DNA of 64,000 nt from Deroplatys truncata (GCA_030765065.1 CM060978.1:112697692-112761691); one strand, 5' to 3'; shown: positions 1 to 13,249, counted from the first letter of the stretch. Numbers and translations are program-made. Notes: generated by a model not told the origin, from the sequence alone.

Positions 1-147
1 AATTCGTCTTGTCGTTTTTATACGTTTATTGTTACTCTATGTTGATAGAACTGTAAAGCAACAGGAAGATAGAGACATAGAACTGTAAAACAACAGAAAT
101 ATACATAAAGTACATAATGACAAATTTAAACATTTTCCATTTACACA

Positions 148-760
148 TTAAGTATTCACAAAATCCTCCCCACCCTGGTCAAAGTCGAGAGGTATGATCA
201 GCTGGGTAGAGCTGTTCGTAGACCCATCTGGCTGGCGAATAATGACCGTTCGTACCGTTCTTCCATACACCAACTGCTGCACGTATGCCTTCTTCCAAAT
301 GTGTCGGAGGGATGTCCTCTTGAGGGAGGACGACATCTACCACTCTGGGCTTTTGTTGGCGTCCTGGAATGTGTGCATTTGCGGAAGGTACTCTTCCTCC
401 TCCGTTGAAAGAAATCTTCCGTAATTTTTGTTTGGCTCGGAATTCCTTCGTGAGGTCCCTTTTCGTATTTGGTTCATGTCCGTACGGGATGGTCCTGAGA
501 TTTTCGCCAATCAGAAAGTGAGAGGGTGTCAGCGCCTCACCGTCAGTGTCTTGAATAATGCGTCTCGAGTGCAGGGTAGCTTCAATACCAGCAAGAATTT
601 ATGCAAGTCCTCTTCGTCCACCAGAGAGCATCTCAGAACTTTCTTAAGCAGCGCTTTGTGGAACCGATCATTCTCTCCCACCAAACCGCGCGTGCTGTGA
701 CGGATTTTCGCAACAAGCGGTAATAAGCTCTCTAAGCAAGGAAAAACCTATATCAGTGCG
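148..760 (-). pseudogene. BEL/Pao retrotransposon pol, 3' end (integrase C-terminal region), degenerate
   Basis: Read on the minus strand this is the last part of a BEL/Pao-type pol polyprotein. From about 700 down it gives a WWERMIGSTKRCLRKV-like stretch typical of the end of the integrase core, then an LTPSHFLIGENL-like motif. It ends in the small C-terminal domain that follows BEL integrases, seen as an open frame at 148-336 with IWKKAYVQQLVYGRTVRTV and the characteristic ending DQGGED just before the stop. At least two frame changes separate these blocks. The conserved part fades near 760, so protease, RT and the integrase catalytic core are absent. No LTR could be recognised in the 147 bases after the stop. 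The family assignment is firm; activity is excluded. Confidence 0.8.
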
Positions 761-3540
761 GCTGCGAAAGTGAGACTTGGGGGTTAAGCCCCCAGAGCTC
801 CATATACAAACTAGAAGGTATATAGAGAAAATGAGTGAATACTTCACCGAACGCCAGAAATACCTTCACCTACTTTAGCAGTCATCTATTTCTGCTCTGT
901 TCGAATATTAGCAACTCCGTGCAGAGTAATACACCTGCAAATTGAATCATCCTAGTTGTCTAAATGCCAGTTTCATATACGCGTATTGGGCTACCCTCCT
1001 ACTCAAAAACTTCTTTGTATTGGCGCCCCTTTCTTCTTCCATTAAGGCAATGGATCAGTTGTGAAGACCGCCATGGAGTATTCAATCTTTCGATTGCTAT
1101 TACCAGGGCTGCCAACTCGGATATCTTGGTGACCAGTAATTTAGCTATCCTTTTTGTGTTACTGATAAGAGTTGCAGATATATCATTCTAAACCTGGCCC
1201 TTTTATTATAAATAAATGAGTATATACATAAATAAGATATAGAACGTTTTAAACGTGAATGCAAACGTATACATAGTATTAAACATTAAGTATGTCCAGG
1301 CCGGACTACACCAACATCAACATAACCCGACGTATTAAAATTCTCTAGATTTTAGCTTTCGTATCTGTTAGGTACAATGATACAAATGCACCCCATTCAT
1401 TTAAATCAACCTTTGTTGTCAAGCTTATAACCTCCTCGCCCGTGGTATGAACAACGCGATTAATGACATTTTCTTCAACGAATATACGTATATGGCTTGT
1501 TGCAAGGATTTTGTGTTAAGAATGTTTGAGGCCTAAAAATCTTGAGATTCTGCGTTGAAATTAAATTAAATATAGAGTACATTTCCTTTGTGGGCTATTT
1601 GAAATAGCAAAACCGCTATAATGCGTTACAATCGTCGTCCTCAGTATCGCGGTTCAAATGTTCTAACCAGTATCGTAACATATTCTGACTTGCTAAAATG
1701 TGTTAATTTAACCATAAGGATATTTTCGTGACAAACAACATTTAAATTATAAATGTGTAACTTCTGATGGTCGTTTAAGCTAGTACAACAATTTTGTTTG
1801 GTGCAAGACAAATAAATTACAGTCCTGCTAATTGTGTGCAGGGAATATAATGCATCAATAGCTCACGTACTTATGTGAGGGGAACGTTTGCGTCTCTCAC
1901 GCTGCAGATTCCATTACGAATCGATTGAATAAAGTTGCTTGGTTTGGGATTTTTATTTGGGATTCTTGCTCAGTCTCTGGGATAAATATAAGGTAATTTT
2001 AGCGCTTTTATATCCTTGAACACATTTGTGCATTTATTTCGTATATTCGTCCATCATCCGGCGAGATCTGTCTGGTTAAAATATATTAAACTTCTTAAAA
2101 CAAATAAAAGAATAAGAAAACGTGGATAGAGTGTGCTCTACTACAGGTTAGTGACTATTTTTATCACTTGCTAGACATCCCAAGGAAAAATATATAAAAC
2201 ATTATGGAAAGCATATCAGAAACACCGATAGTGATTTTAGAGCACCAATGCACCATAATCGAGTCCCACTTTATAAAAAGAAATGTCTTGCTGCTGCCGC
2301 CACAGCTGATGGTGAAATAATAATAATAACTTTGTTTATATGCGTATGTAATTATATTATGTAATAATTGCCAGCACCTTTCAATCTTTTACCCGATGTA
2401 TTGACGTTGAAGCTATAGTGTTGCATATAGACAAAATATCCATTGTTCATTTACGGCTTCGCGGCATTAGATTCTGACAGCGGTGAGAAGCTCATTAATT
2501 ACTTTTTCAATGCAGATTCTGTAAACTTCGCTCCGTGTAACATAACGTGCTTCTTTAAATTGGATGCACTTTGTGACTTATCACCGCACCAAAATGCTTT
2601 TCTGCATATTGCACTTACCACTCAGTTGTTATTAGTTGTGTCCGCTTCACATTACACTCATATTTTATTTAATACTGGCTGTTTGCCCGAGTTGAACGGG
2701 TAGCTTTTTAAGCTCGAATGACGAATAATTTCATTTACCTACCCCATTTGTTTATGAAATTATTGTACAATGATCTAAAAGATTTTTATGGTGAACCCTT
2801 CTGTTTACCCCTTATAATTGTAATTTCGTACAGAGCCGAATATTCTAATAAGCGATGAAAAATCCCCCGATTTTTACGGAAAGGATGTAAAATTTCGGCG
2901 GAACGTCTGACTTTCTTAACCTCCTCCCGAGAGTCTTCCAAATTCAGGAAATTCTGCGTAGCCTATAAGTGCTACGTAAGTGGAATAATCATCGATCGGA
3001 ATGGTTAAGTAAGTTGTTAGATAATTACAGTAGGTAATATTTTAAACGTTTGTGTCTTCTCTTTGGTCCCTTGGTTATTTAATAACATAAAAGGCACACA
3101 GTTTTCACATAATACAGAAACCCTTAACATACACAACGAAATAGAAATGAGGTTAGTGAATATATAGATTCCGCACTCCCAGGCCACCAAGTGAACCTCT
3201 TTGGAAAAGAAATTGTCCGCGACCATTGAGAAAAGCAATATTCTCAGTTGTTAATTAAAAAATATTGGTTCACTGATTCTAACGTTAGCAATTTTCTCGC
3301 TTTATACAGTTATTAGCATGCCCTGCTAACCAAGTTGATTACACCATAAATACAAAGGAAATAAAGTAACACTTTCTTATATGAGGATTATTAAAATATT
3401 TTGGCATTAATATAGCATGCGTATCGTAGTGTTATAAGCAGATTAGGTTTTCTTGTTTTGCTATGTCTTAATTGCTAAATCGTGACCATACATACATCGC
3501 TTGGAATGAAATATCCTCAACATTTGTCTTATTTTACATG
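761..3540. other. AT-rich stretch with no recognisable gene
   Basis: Both strands carry only short frames (at most 86 codons) with low-complexity, AT-driven composition and no motif that I recognise. There is no terminal repeat, tRNA-like box pair or long microsatellite. It may be decayed transposon DNA or intron/intergenic sequence. Confidence 0.5.
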
Positions 3541-3544
3541 CATA

Positions 3545-3845
3545 TTCTGCGGAGCAACAAAAACTATTTTCTACTCCATGGCACTCTCAACGAAATGGTA
3601 AGTCCTTCTTCGCAAGCATGTTCCTTTATAACCCCAATGTGTTCGTATTCAAGTACAAGGGCGTTGTAAAACCTTTTAAATCTTTTAGTAATTTATGAAA
3701 TTAAATTAGATGGTGTTTCATAGCCCCATGTTCCCAGAAAGAGCTGCGATTTTCAATGGTAAAAAGTTATCAAAATCGGTTGAGTGGTTTTTGAGATTAC
3801 TCTACATATACCTACAGACACATTTTCTCTCTTTATATAGATTAC
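3545..3845. repeat. Dispersed repeat R300, copy 1
   Basis: This block is clearly similar to 7620-7910. Both share a stretch around 'ttttctactccat', then 'cttcttcgcaag' followed by 'gtgttcctttat' or its variant, and both end with a segment like 'aaaatcggtt' ... 'gagattac' ... 'cacattttct'. Such endings resemble the 3' untranslated tails of some insect LINEs, but no coding part is attached here. Similarity is moderate, so the copies are old. Confidence 0.6.
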
Positions 3846-4211
3846 TGCCGCATGTAACCTAGCACACTGAATGGAACAAACTGGTCATGCCAGAGAGTGT
3901 GGGCTGCGCTTCGGCGTGACTGCGCAACGACGAACGGACAGACTGAAGGAAAAACAAATATGTTCAAACCTGAATTATCTCACATATGAAGTTCTGATTC
4001 TTTCTGTTGGATTCACCGATTTTAGTCACCAGAATAAATGAATGTAAAGGTTGATGCGAGTCACTAAGCTTGGCGATCAGAAACATTGCGGTACGATGCG
4101 TCAGCAACTCAGTTCATGTTAGAGATTACGTGAGTACTGTTTCCCCTTCTTCCATGCTTTTGTGTTTTCATTTGGATATGAGCCCATGGAATGGAGCATT
4201 GATTCACCTAC

Positions 4212-4499
4212 AGGAAAAAATTTAAATTGAGTTTTATCTGTGGACGCTCTTTAACTACTAGTTCTTAGCATCCCAATCTATTATGGACGTGATAGGCCGG
4301 AAATTTTGTTCTTTATCACGCTTGAGGTTCTTTTATGTGCCGTAAATCTACGATACCGGACCATCCGATTTTCTTCCCTTCCGAAGAAAGCCATGCTAAG
4401 GATTTTTATACCCGAAAAATACCCATCGCCCTCCACAGGTTTGAACCGCGATCTTGGGAACTAGAGGCTAGCATGGTGCCCTAGACCACGAAGACAACT
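4212..4499 (-). mobile_element. SINE-A copy 1 (tRNA-derived SINE)
   Basis: One of six copies of a ~280 bp SINE in this window. Read on the minus strand it starts with a tRNA-like head (A-box region near 4490, B-box-like gtttgaaccg near 4440), continues through a conserved body and ends in a short A/T tail near 4215. It is flanked by a short imperfect direct repeat, tcacctac at 4204-4211 and 4500-4507. It is among the more diverged copies. Confidence 0.8.
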
Positions 4500-5112
4500 C
4501 ACCTACGAGAAGCGCAATTATGGGCAGATGCCAAAAACAATGCATCCATCAATATTTTGACGACACATCCTAGGCAACGGTGTGAAACCTCATCCACAGT
4601 CACTCCTTTCTTCATTCTAGGGCAAAGCGAAAAGCAACAACTGCCAATAACGGTATCGAAAAGGGAAATGAGAAAATTAAAAATGTAGAAGTATCGACAA
4701 AGAATTGGAATATTTATTTAAAATTATTAGACATACCTCGTTACCATAGACCAAGGGTGGCGAAAGTGTCTTTCTCTCTCGAGTCATCAAATATGCAACA
4801 CGCACTACACCACTCAGCAGCACATGGAAAACAAATGAATAGATGGCTAGAAAAGGAGTTGTCCTGCGAGTCGCAGTGCCTCACAAGTCGCGCTTTCGCC
4901 ACCACTGCCATAGACTTTAGAGACATCGAGGTAACGACGGTAATGAACTAATGAGATTCCATCCCTAATAAAGATGAACTATACGATGTGCTATATTCAC
5001 ATCACTTTTCTAACCACTGTCGTTTAGTTTTATACATATTCCGCGATGTATTCTTACAAATTCTTATTTTTCTGTCTACTTCGTGTTAATTGAGATAAAC
5101 TTTAGCAAAAGT
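4500..5112. other. Unassigned stretch between two SINE-A copies
   Basis: Two overlapping ~60-codon frames lie on opposite strands near 4741-4951, but neither has a recognisable motif. No other feature is seen. Confidence 0.4.
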
Positions 5113-5126
5113 ATTTAATTATGCAA

Positions 5127-5348
5127 ATGAAATTGAGTTTTATTTATGGACGCTCTTTAACTACTATGGTCCTAGCGTCCCATTCTATATTGGGTGTGAA
5201 AGACCGGTAATTTTGCTCAGAGGCCTCTTTATCAGGCTTGAGGTTCTTTTACGTGCCGTAAATCTAAGACACGAGACCACCGACTTTACTTCCCTTCTGA
5301 ATTTTACGCCCGAAAATATCCATCGCCCTTCGCCGAGTTTGAACTTGG
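5127..5348 (-). mobile_element. SINE-A copy 2, 5'-truncated, with 14-bp target-site duplication
   Basis: The SINE-A body and tail are present, but the element stops in the B-box region, so the tRNA-like head is missing (5' truncation). The flanks carry a perfect 14-bp direct repeat, atttaattatgcaa, at 5113-5126 and 5349-5362. This is good evidence for LINE-mediated insertion and places the element boundaries to the base. Confidence 0.9.
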
Positions 5349-5404
5349 ATTTAATTATGCAATTCCCTGTATAAACAAGAGGAACAGAGCAGCCTGAAGT
5401 GATA

Positions 5405-5990
5405 GTCAAATCTTCAAATGCGGGCGCTATGTGCTGGTATTAAAGTTACGTACTTTCTCATAATATAATGTGAAATAAAGCGATTAAAATAATAAAAGTA
5501 TATATATTGGAAAATTTAAACCAATAGAAACGGATATCTCGGAAATGGGAATGCCTCAAAAATGAAATTTGACATAAATTGTTGCTTCAACGGAATCTAA
5601 ATGCGTCTTGTTTCTTTATTGTGGTCGTTTTTTGTCTATCTCTTATGGTTCACTAGAAACACAACACTATACAAAATGCATTTAGAATGAACAGGATTTT
5701 AAATTAGCATTTTATTAGTCATGCAAATATCTTAATATGGTATTTTAATAAAAATTGTTAGAAATATTTGAGAAAACGAAAAATAACAAAACATTTCCTA
5801 AAAAAAAGCAGTTTTGGTTGGGGAGTTTTCTTTTAATCTTCCTGTCGCGTCGTTGGTGGAGGTTGAACTTAAATTCCATGCAACAAATTTTTATATGAGA
5901 GCCTTAAAACATGTTATATCGTTGAAATGTAAATATCAAATTTTTAGGGGAATACAATATCTAACTTATAGATGGGTAGACCACAAAGTA
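5405..5990 (-). repeat. R900 repeat, diverged partial copy
   Basis: This stretch matches the right-hand R900 unit (39527-40413) in the same orientation. Shared blocks include a 'gtcaaat' ... 'gctatg' segment, 'tgtctatctcttatggttcac', 'gagaaaa' followed by A/T-rich sequence, and the 'ggggagttttctt' block. The outer end is degenerate near 5985 (gtagaccacaaagt). It lies directly beside SINE-A copy 2. Confidence 0.65.
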
Positions 5991-6339
5991 AACACGATTT
6001 GATGTGTTACACCTTTCCATTATCATTTCATAGGTGTCGTTTAAAATTTACACCAGACGTATAAATGTTTCTTCTATGCACTTTATATTAATCATATAAC
6101 ATATATTATGTTCAATAATGTGGTACGGACTGGTTAGAAGCAAGATGAACACAACTTACATCTATTAAACCACAAGGCAAGCGTTGTTAATAATAAGCGA
6201 AGTGAAAAATAAAGAAGAACGTTTTTAAAAACGCTTCATATATGCCGTATCACAGTTCAATTAGGGAAAACTTAAAATAGTTAAAACTATGACTGATGCT
6301 AGGGTAAAGCTCTTTGATCCAAGCTGTGAAGTTTAATGA

Positions 6340-6660
6340 TCTCTACGTATATTTTTATTAAGGTTTGACTATTCTTGTGGATTCTAAGTTATTTAAAGTT
6401 CAATAAGAATGAAGATGATTTCACAAGTTATTCAGACACGCATTGTATTCGTTACGCTAATATCTCAAACATACGATATTGTAATCAAAATATTTGTAGC
6501 AATTTTTTATAAAACAAATAACGAAATTTTATCCAAAGAAAGGTTTTGTTTAGGGTGGGAGATTTCTTGCTAAATTTCGCCTGACATCATTGAACGTTAG
6601 GTGTCTGACTTATGTATGAAGTTCAATACTTATCCACGTTTCGCTTTTGTGCTATACGTT
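6340..6660 (-). repeat. R900 repeat, short diverged fragment
   Basis: It aligns by eye with the middle of R900: 'catacgatattgtaatcaaaat', an A/T-rich block, 'gggtgggagatttctt', then 'gcctgacatcattg'. Orientation is that of the right-hand unit at 39.5-40.4 kb. Both termini are missing. Confidence 0.5.
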
Positions 6661-7359
6661 TCACAAATACGCAAGTGCCCTAGCGCGCGGACTTGATTCT
6701 TAAAATACTTTTCTTTCCCCTGGAAGTCGAGCAATTCAAGGGACCTTAAGATGTGTAATTCCAGTGAAATCTTAACACCGAATTTTGCGGTGTAATAGCC
6801 TTTTTGTACCTATTGTTGGTAAATGTCAGAGAAAGCGAAAAAGAAAAGGAATAAACTAATAGTAGGTATTTAGAATGTAGCGTCAAGTAATATGTAAATG
6901 ATCCTAAAGCATACCTATACAAATGAGCTAATGTGTTTGTTTTAAGTTATCGCTCTACAACACGCTCAATGTGCATGTAACATCAGTTAGGTATAAGCAG
7001 CTCTTCGGTACCGGTGAAAGTGCAAGACTTCTAGAATGTCTTCATGGTTACATAATTAAGTTACACCGGTTGTACCAATGGAATGGATTTTCCCGTTATC
7101 TTAATAGTGAACTGCTTCATTTTTATACGGAAAAAGTGAAGACTATCAAGTCCTTTAGATAACAACACCGAGTTCCAAAAATTGCAATTCTTTCTACAAG
7201 TTGTCTCACCTGTAACGCATGTAATTGCTGTTTATCTATTATGCGAAGGACTCCGATCAATTCTCCGCTGAACGACGGAAAATTCCGATGTCCTCGTTGT
7301 AGTCATTCTGTTTATCGTCTGAAGCGATCCTAGGAGTCGATGGGACCTTGACTCTCGCG
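6661..7359. other. Unassigned stretch
   Basis: No coding, RNA or repeat feature is recognised between the two R900 fragments. Confidence 0.4.
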
Positions 7360-7612
7360 ATTACATGGAAGCAGTATGGAATTTTAAGGCCAACGTATAG
7401 CGTCCAGTTCTTAAACATTTGACTTTCGCTGTTTCCTCCGTATCTATAACAGAATGTGTAATGTAGCTATTTCTGCAAAGGTTTATTTGCGTTAAAATAA
7501 AGTAGATAGAAAAATAAGCTTTATTAAGAAGAGTTTGTATACCCACTAATAAACGATGGAGGGTAGAGAAAGTCATGTAAATGTAACACATCAGAGTTTT
7601 AAACGTATATTC
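7360..7612 (+). repeat. R900 repeat, inner-end fragment
   Basis: It matches 43970-44195 closely over 'gaattttaaggccaacgtatagcg', 'tgtgtaatgtagctattt' and the terminal block 'gtagagaaagtcatg'. It therefore carries the inner terminus of the R900 unit, in the same orientation as the left unit at 35606-36465. It is followed immediately by an R300 copy. Confidence 0.65.
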
Positions 7613-7619
7613 CATGGAA

Positions 7620-7910
7620 TAACAATAACAACAAAAGCAACAATTTTCTACTCCATCGATTTTCAACAAAAATTCAAAGCCTTCTTCGCAAGTGTGTTCC
7701 TTTATGCCTCCAGTGTGTTCGCATTCTGGTATCAGGGCTTGTACATCTATTTTAGTATTTCGTCATTTAATAATTGAAATTAGGTGTCTTTGTCCGCCGG
7801 TAAGAAGAATTCTTTCAATGGAGTAAGAATTAATAAAATCGGTTTAATGGCTTCCGAGATTACCCTATATGCACAGCCACATACAGATTTTCTCGCTTTA
7901 TAATATTAGT
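7620..7910. repeat. Dispersed repeat R300, copy 2
   Basis: Second copy of the repeat at 3545-3845, in the same orientation, with matching blocks 'ttttctactccat', 'cttcttcgcaagtgtgttcc' and the 'aaaatcggttt' ... 'gagattaccct' ending. It adjoins the R900 fragment on its left. Confidence 0.6.
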
Positions 7911-8580
7911 ATAGCAACGCACCTGCTCTCGTTAAGTTACGTAAATCACTTAACGAGGTGTTTTTGGAATCCTCTAACTTCCTAGGTGATTAGGTTAACT
8001 TGGGATCGTACAGGATCTAAGAGGCTAAGGAAACTCCGGAATCGATAGAGGAACATAAATAATTTAAAGGGTAAAGTGCTATGAGTAATAATTATTCAAC
8101 AACCATATGAATACAATTTGTAACAACGTAACACATCTTACATATAGTATACATCAACACATCAACATATATCAATTATTTGTTTGTGATCTGCGCAGTT
8201 AATTATTTGGAAATAAATACTAAAACGAACTGTGTGCTATGTACAAATAAGAGTGCAGTGAGATAAGCTTACAAATGAAAAAATCGTGTTCCTATTCCTT
8301 GCATTTTGTAATAAATTAAGCTAGAAAAAGACTTATAATATAAATAACCCGTGTGTGCAACATAAAAAAATGTTTAAACAGGCAGCATTCAATGCAAGTA
8401 ATTCACACTTGAATACAAAGTGAGTATCTCGTAGTATATAACCCTCAATTACAACTGAGTTGAAAATCTGAATTTAAAGTAATTAGTCCGCACATAATGC
8501 AATTCCGCATTAAACCATGGCTGTTAACGCAGCTCAACAACAATTTGCACAACATTTAAAAGAGTTGAAAGAATCACCAT
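7911..8580. other. AT-rich stretch, nothing recognised
   Basis: There are no open frames of note, no tRNA-like boxes and no clear similarity to other parts of the window. Confidence 0.4.
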
Positions 8581-9143
8581 ATTGTAACACCCTAGGGTGA
8601 ATAACTCCAGGGGATACTTACAACAAGTACGGCGGTAACGTCAAACTCTAGAGCTGGTGGTCCGGGGCATGATGGGATAAGCGAGGTAGTGGGTGAGTTG
8701 GGTAGGAGGCATCGAATAATACCCCGGGGGTGGTATAGATGCTAACGGCTATTTATATACTCAATTTAAATGGTTAGCGGGGAAGGGTAGATAGGCAGAC
8801 AGACGATAGATCATACGAACAGGAGCTTATCATTAGTGCATCTTATATGTGTATTACGGTAGTCTTGAGGTTCACACTGATAAAAGTTTAACTTAGTTAT
8901 GGTGAGGGGTGATGCACTCCTGTTGGCAGAGCTTCGCCGTACGTGAATGTCGACAAGAATGAGTGAGCGCCTGACCTCACTCCGTGGCCGTTAAATACTG
9001 TTTTGTGTGATGACAGGGACCCCATTTCCCAGAAAGTCGTGTCTCCATCGTTTCGCCACCTAACTAAATATTGGCAATACTGACGCAACCTTTTATTCCA
9101 TGTTTGAACCTCCTCTATGCATGCCACATTACTTCCGAGGAGG
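8581..9143. repeat. Dispersed repeat R560, uninterrupted copy
   Basis: About 560 bp that recur at 14060-14425 plus 19083-19290. Shared blocks include 'ctccaggggatacttacaac', 'gagctggtggtccgg', 'tggttagcggggaagggtag', 'cagagcttcgccgtacg', 'ggcaata' and 'aacctcctctat'. This copy reads straight through the position at which the other copy holds a LINE. It starts near TGTAACACC, has a TATA-like tatttatata near 8750, and the other copy has aataaaa. A solo LTR is therefore possible, but I found no convincing terminal dinucleotide pair or target duplication. Confidence 0.75.
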
Positions 9144-12100
9144 GGGAACAAATTCCGACCCTGACCCTGGAATTAAAATAAGCAGTGGAGAAAGCCTTTC
9201 CTCTTAGGAGGTATCTGAGGTATCTGATGCGACGCTCCTTATTAAAGTAAAAAAATACAATTAAATAAACAATTAAGGCCTAGCAGCCTAGTCGACAGAC
9301 TGACATTACACCTTTGGTTTGCTAGCCTGATTCTCTCACCCGGGAATAATAGGAACGTCCTTCTGGGGTCGGGGTATCATAAGGGTGAGTTTCGCTGCAA
9401 TGTTCTGTGCTGTAGCATATCTCTTAATTCTTACTGCTCCACATTGCATGTAAGGAGCTGTACTGCCCACTGTTTGTGTGACCGTGAGACTTTCTGCTGA
9501 GTTTTGCTTCCTTGTGCTACGTGTTACTTGAAGCGCTTCAGTGGTGGTTATTTACTCTTTGTTCCCACCTCCTAGATTAGACATTCAGGGGAGGAATGAG
9601 GCCCGTTACCAGTTTTGGCCATGTTGGGATATTTTGTACCCTGGCTTCTTTATGGGTTCTTCCTGCTCCTTAAACGCAGTGTATGTTGTCCTGATTTCGG
9701 CCATTTTTTGTGCAGCGGGAGGTTTCTTCCTTCAGATTAATGTTTTCGGGAAGAGGGATTAGATGACGGGAGGGATTATGAGCTTTTAACTTTTCCGGGG
9801 TGAGTCCAATAAAAGCGGAGAGGGAATAAATTCAGACAAATAAGTAAGTACCCCTGCCGATTCTCTGCCCACCTCCGAATTTTGACAATGAAAAAAAACA
9901 AAGGAAGGAAGGGAGAAAAACCTTGTCTCTCTTTCCGATACGACATATTGCTGTTAAGTCCTGCTCGTACTATCTTAACTGCCTCCCTCCTGCTTTTAGT
10001 TGCAATTACGACTAATTGTACGTCTGAATCTGTACAATTATATTTTTATGTCAAAGCTTGGTGCTTTGTGTGTTCGTTCCTCCTCCTTTTCCTTCTTTTT
10101 TCTCTTTGATTCTTCAGCCTAATTCTCCTTGGCTCGAATGTCTGGTTCTCCCTCGCCAATCTCGTTCCTGCTGCTGTCTTGGGTGGCACATCCTCTGCGG
10201 GGTTCTGTAACACTACAATTGCTACATTAATTACTTATTCCTGGTATGCAATCCTCGTAACTACTTCCCCATTTTTCGCGAGTTCTCACGTTCATCGTAA
10301 AACACAGAACTACTCGACACTTCCTCTAATGTTTTTATGTTCCCTGAACATGAAAAATCTGGAGGAGTGTTTCGTTTGCTGCTTTCTACTGCAACGTGTA
10401 TCTTCTCCTCTCCCCTATTTCGGGGGGGAAGGTTATTAATTTTATAATGATTTATACTCATCAATCATTTTATGCGAATACCCCATCAATTCTCCTTTAC
10501 AAGTGAAGCCGTGTGACTCAAACCATTCTCACAATCCGCGTTATCTGACCGGTTACCATTAACTCGGTCGTTACATTTTCGTTTTTCCGTCTCTGTGGGA
10601 TATTTCTGCCGCAGCAATTACATATTGGTCTGCTCTACCTGTATGCAGACTCAACACCATTAGTGATCACAAGAAACACGCAAAGAAACAATATTCTTAC
10701 TAGGTAAAATTATGTACATACTATCATTACTGGTTGTTAATACTACGCTATATTTATCTTATTACTAAGGTTAGTATCCGGGAGGTGGAGGGACTCTATA
10801 TGACCTCTGTTTTTCCCTTCCTCACCTTGCTTTGTTTATACCGGTATCCATATTTACACATTTCCATGCATCCATAGTCAGTTTGCCCGACACTGGTCAG
10901 CATAGATTTCATTCTGTCGTGCTCATAAGAAATTGATATCAGCACATCAGTTTGCCTGTGTGCTGGCACCAATTACCTGTTTCGGTGTGAGAATAACTGT
11001 GATCGAAGTGAGATCTGTATCGCTGCGCTGTTTAAAACGTCTCTTTTTATTCTTTTTCTTTTAATTCGCGTAAACCCCGAGTGTGTTGTGCTATTATCCT
11101 CCCCTTACTACGTATTTGTGTGTAATTGTCGCTTAAGTGTGCCTACATCCTTGTGACTTTCCCTTCTTATCTTCTCTTTGCACTATATATGTAAAACTGT
11201 GCCCTCCGTCCGCCTGTGTGTTTTGTCAAATAACATCCCATTTAGGAATAGGTTCCCTCCGGCACGGGATCTTTCCGCGCGGCCAAAATTAAAATTCCAT
11301 TCGCCAGCGCCCGTGGTTCCTGTACTAATGTAGTGATACCGTTAACGTTTTGGTTTCTTACGGCAAAACTTGTCCATCAGTGTATGTCCTACGGCGCCCG
11401 TTACTATTAAACACAACCCTAAGAAAAACAATTTATATAGCTTCGTTTCGCATTATGGAGCTTGCTTTCGCGTTCGGAATATTTGGTGATATAATCAGCT
11501 CGTTGTTCAAATTTTATCTTCGCCGCGTTTGTTCTTCCGTGTTCTTAGTGTTTTTTCCCTCTCCTTTTTGTAAGTCTTTATTATGACTTGAGATTATTGC
11601 TTATAGCTTGTCTGCCACACTACATTTAATTTGTTTTCTAGAAAATGTATTCATTTAGCACCTGTCACCCTGTATACTACAAATTACTTGTAGCTCTGGA
11701 TTGTCCTTTTTTCCTGCTGTTAAGGCTCTTTATTTATAGTTCTCGGTGCAAAATGTAACTGGAGAAATCAGCTCCAATTGATTTAACATTTGACACGAAT
11801 CATTTTCGAAATAACAAGTTACCTTTGCAAAAACAATGCTAAGATTAAACGTAAGCATTCGGTAAACCTTAGGCATTCATAAGATACTCCAGCTATAATT
11901 TTCAGTCTTTATCCTACTATACAAGTATATGGGAAACTCGTGAAGCTCTCATAACTGATGTATGCATATTCGTTAAGGCGTACACCATAAACTTCCTCAA
12001 AATCAACATCGTCAACAAATTGTGTTCCCGAACTTAGCTCCTGGGACAAAAAATATAATGCGTTCAAATCTTTAAATATGGATGTTTGATATCTTAACAG

Positions 12101-12920
12101 TGTGAAGAAACACCAGCGTCGCATTCCTTTTGTACTTCACTTAAGACAGTTTTCCCTTTTTATATCTCTAAAAAACAACAGTTTGGTCCCGTGGATTACC
12201 GTCTGGTGTACAAAAACCATTACGCTGGGGGTACAATGCATTGTGTTTCAACAAGTTACTTAAGCTATCTTTAAGTGTTCGAGAACTATTGCGAAAATTC
12301 AAAGCTTAACAGCTTTCCTCTTTTCCTTATCTCCTTCCATTCTTCTTTTTTCCTTTATCATCATCTTTTATTGTTGCATGAATGTGGAAAACAATGCATT
12401 TGGATTTTCTGTGTGGAAACACTTTCACTAGCGTGTACTGGAAAGTGAAACGTCAGCATGTTTCACTGATAGTGAGTGTGACAACTATCTCCTGGCGTTT
12501 CTCGAGTACTCAGCGCTCGCTATATGTTTCAAATATGGGTCATCTAGGATTTTCGTAATCGTACCAATGGAAGGTATTCTTTACCAAAATAACTGGATTT
12601 GGGATAAGTAACAATTTGCAGCAATAATCATGATTACACTTGGAGAAGACACTGGACTCGATTCCTGAATGCATTATATTTTATAGAAATCTGACTGTTA
12701 TGGATATAATGGATTATCTTTGAATATATTTATATAACTTAAGTATTACTTCTACAATGAAAATCTTATACGGCGACATATAGTACAAAATTCTTTTCTT
12801 TCAGGCTCTGCTACATGTCTATATCTTTATGTAATTCCTATGTGGAAGTGGATCTGTTAATGTTGTGCACTCTGCATATTTGTTGTTTACACGTTTCTTG
12901 CGTCATTTGCACTATGTGTG
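9144..12920. other. Long unassigned pyrimidine-rich stretch
   Basis: About 3.8 kb, T/C-rich on the plus strand between roughly 9.4 and 11.6 kb. Open frames are short (at most 86 codons) and rich in Ser, Leu, Phe and Cys, as expected from T/C-rich DNA. No protein motif, terminal repeat or second copy in this window was recognised. It could be intronic or an unrecognised element. Confidence 0.4.
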
Positions 12921-12933
12921 CTCTAACTGTACT

Positions 12934-13236
12934 AAAATTAAAAATTAAATTGAGCTTTATTTATAGATGCTGTTCAGCTGATGTGGTTTTTAGCGTCCCA
13001 TTCTATATTGGGCGTGAAATGGCGGTAATTTTGCTCAGAGGCCTCTTTATCAAGTTTGAAGTTATTTTACGTGTCGTAAATCTCCGACATGGGACCACAG
13101 GCTTTACTTCCCTTACGAAGGAAGCCATGGTAAGGTTTCTACACCGGAAGAAATATATCGTCCTTCCGCCGGGTTTGAACCGTGACCTCGGGAATTAGAG
13201 GCTAGCATGGTACCCACTACACCACGGAGGACGACA
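12934..13236 (-). mobile_element. SINE-A copy 3 with 13-bp target-site duplication
   Basis: Full-length copy. The tRNA-like head lies at the right (gggtttgaaccg near 13170 is the B box on the opposite strand, actacaccacgg near 13220 the A box). The flanks are ctctaactgtact at 12921-12933 and ctctaaccgtact at 13237-13249, a 13-bp duplication with one difference. Confidence 0.9.
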
Positions 13237-13249
13237 CTCTAACCGTACT

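Noticed and set aside
8897..9151. 84-codon minus-strand frame in R560 as a gene
   Set aside because: It is not preserved as an open frame in the second R560 copy, so it is not under coding constraint.
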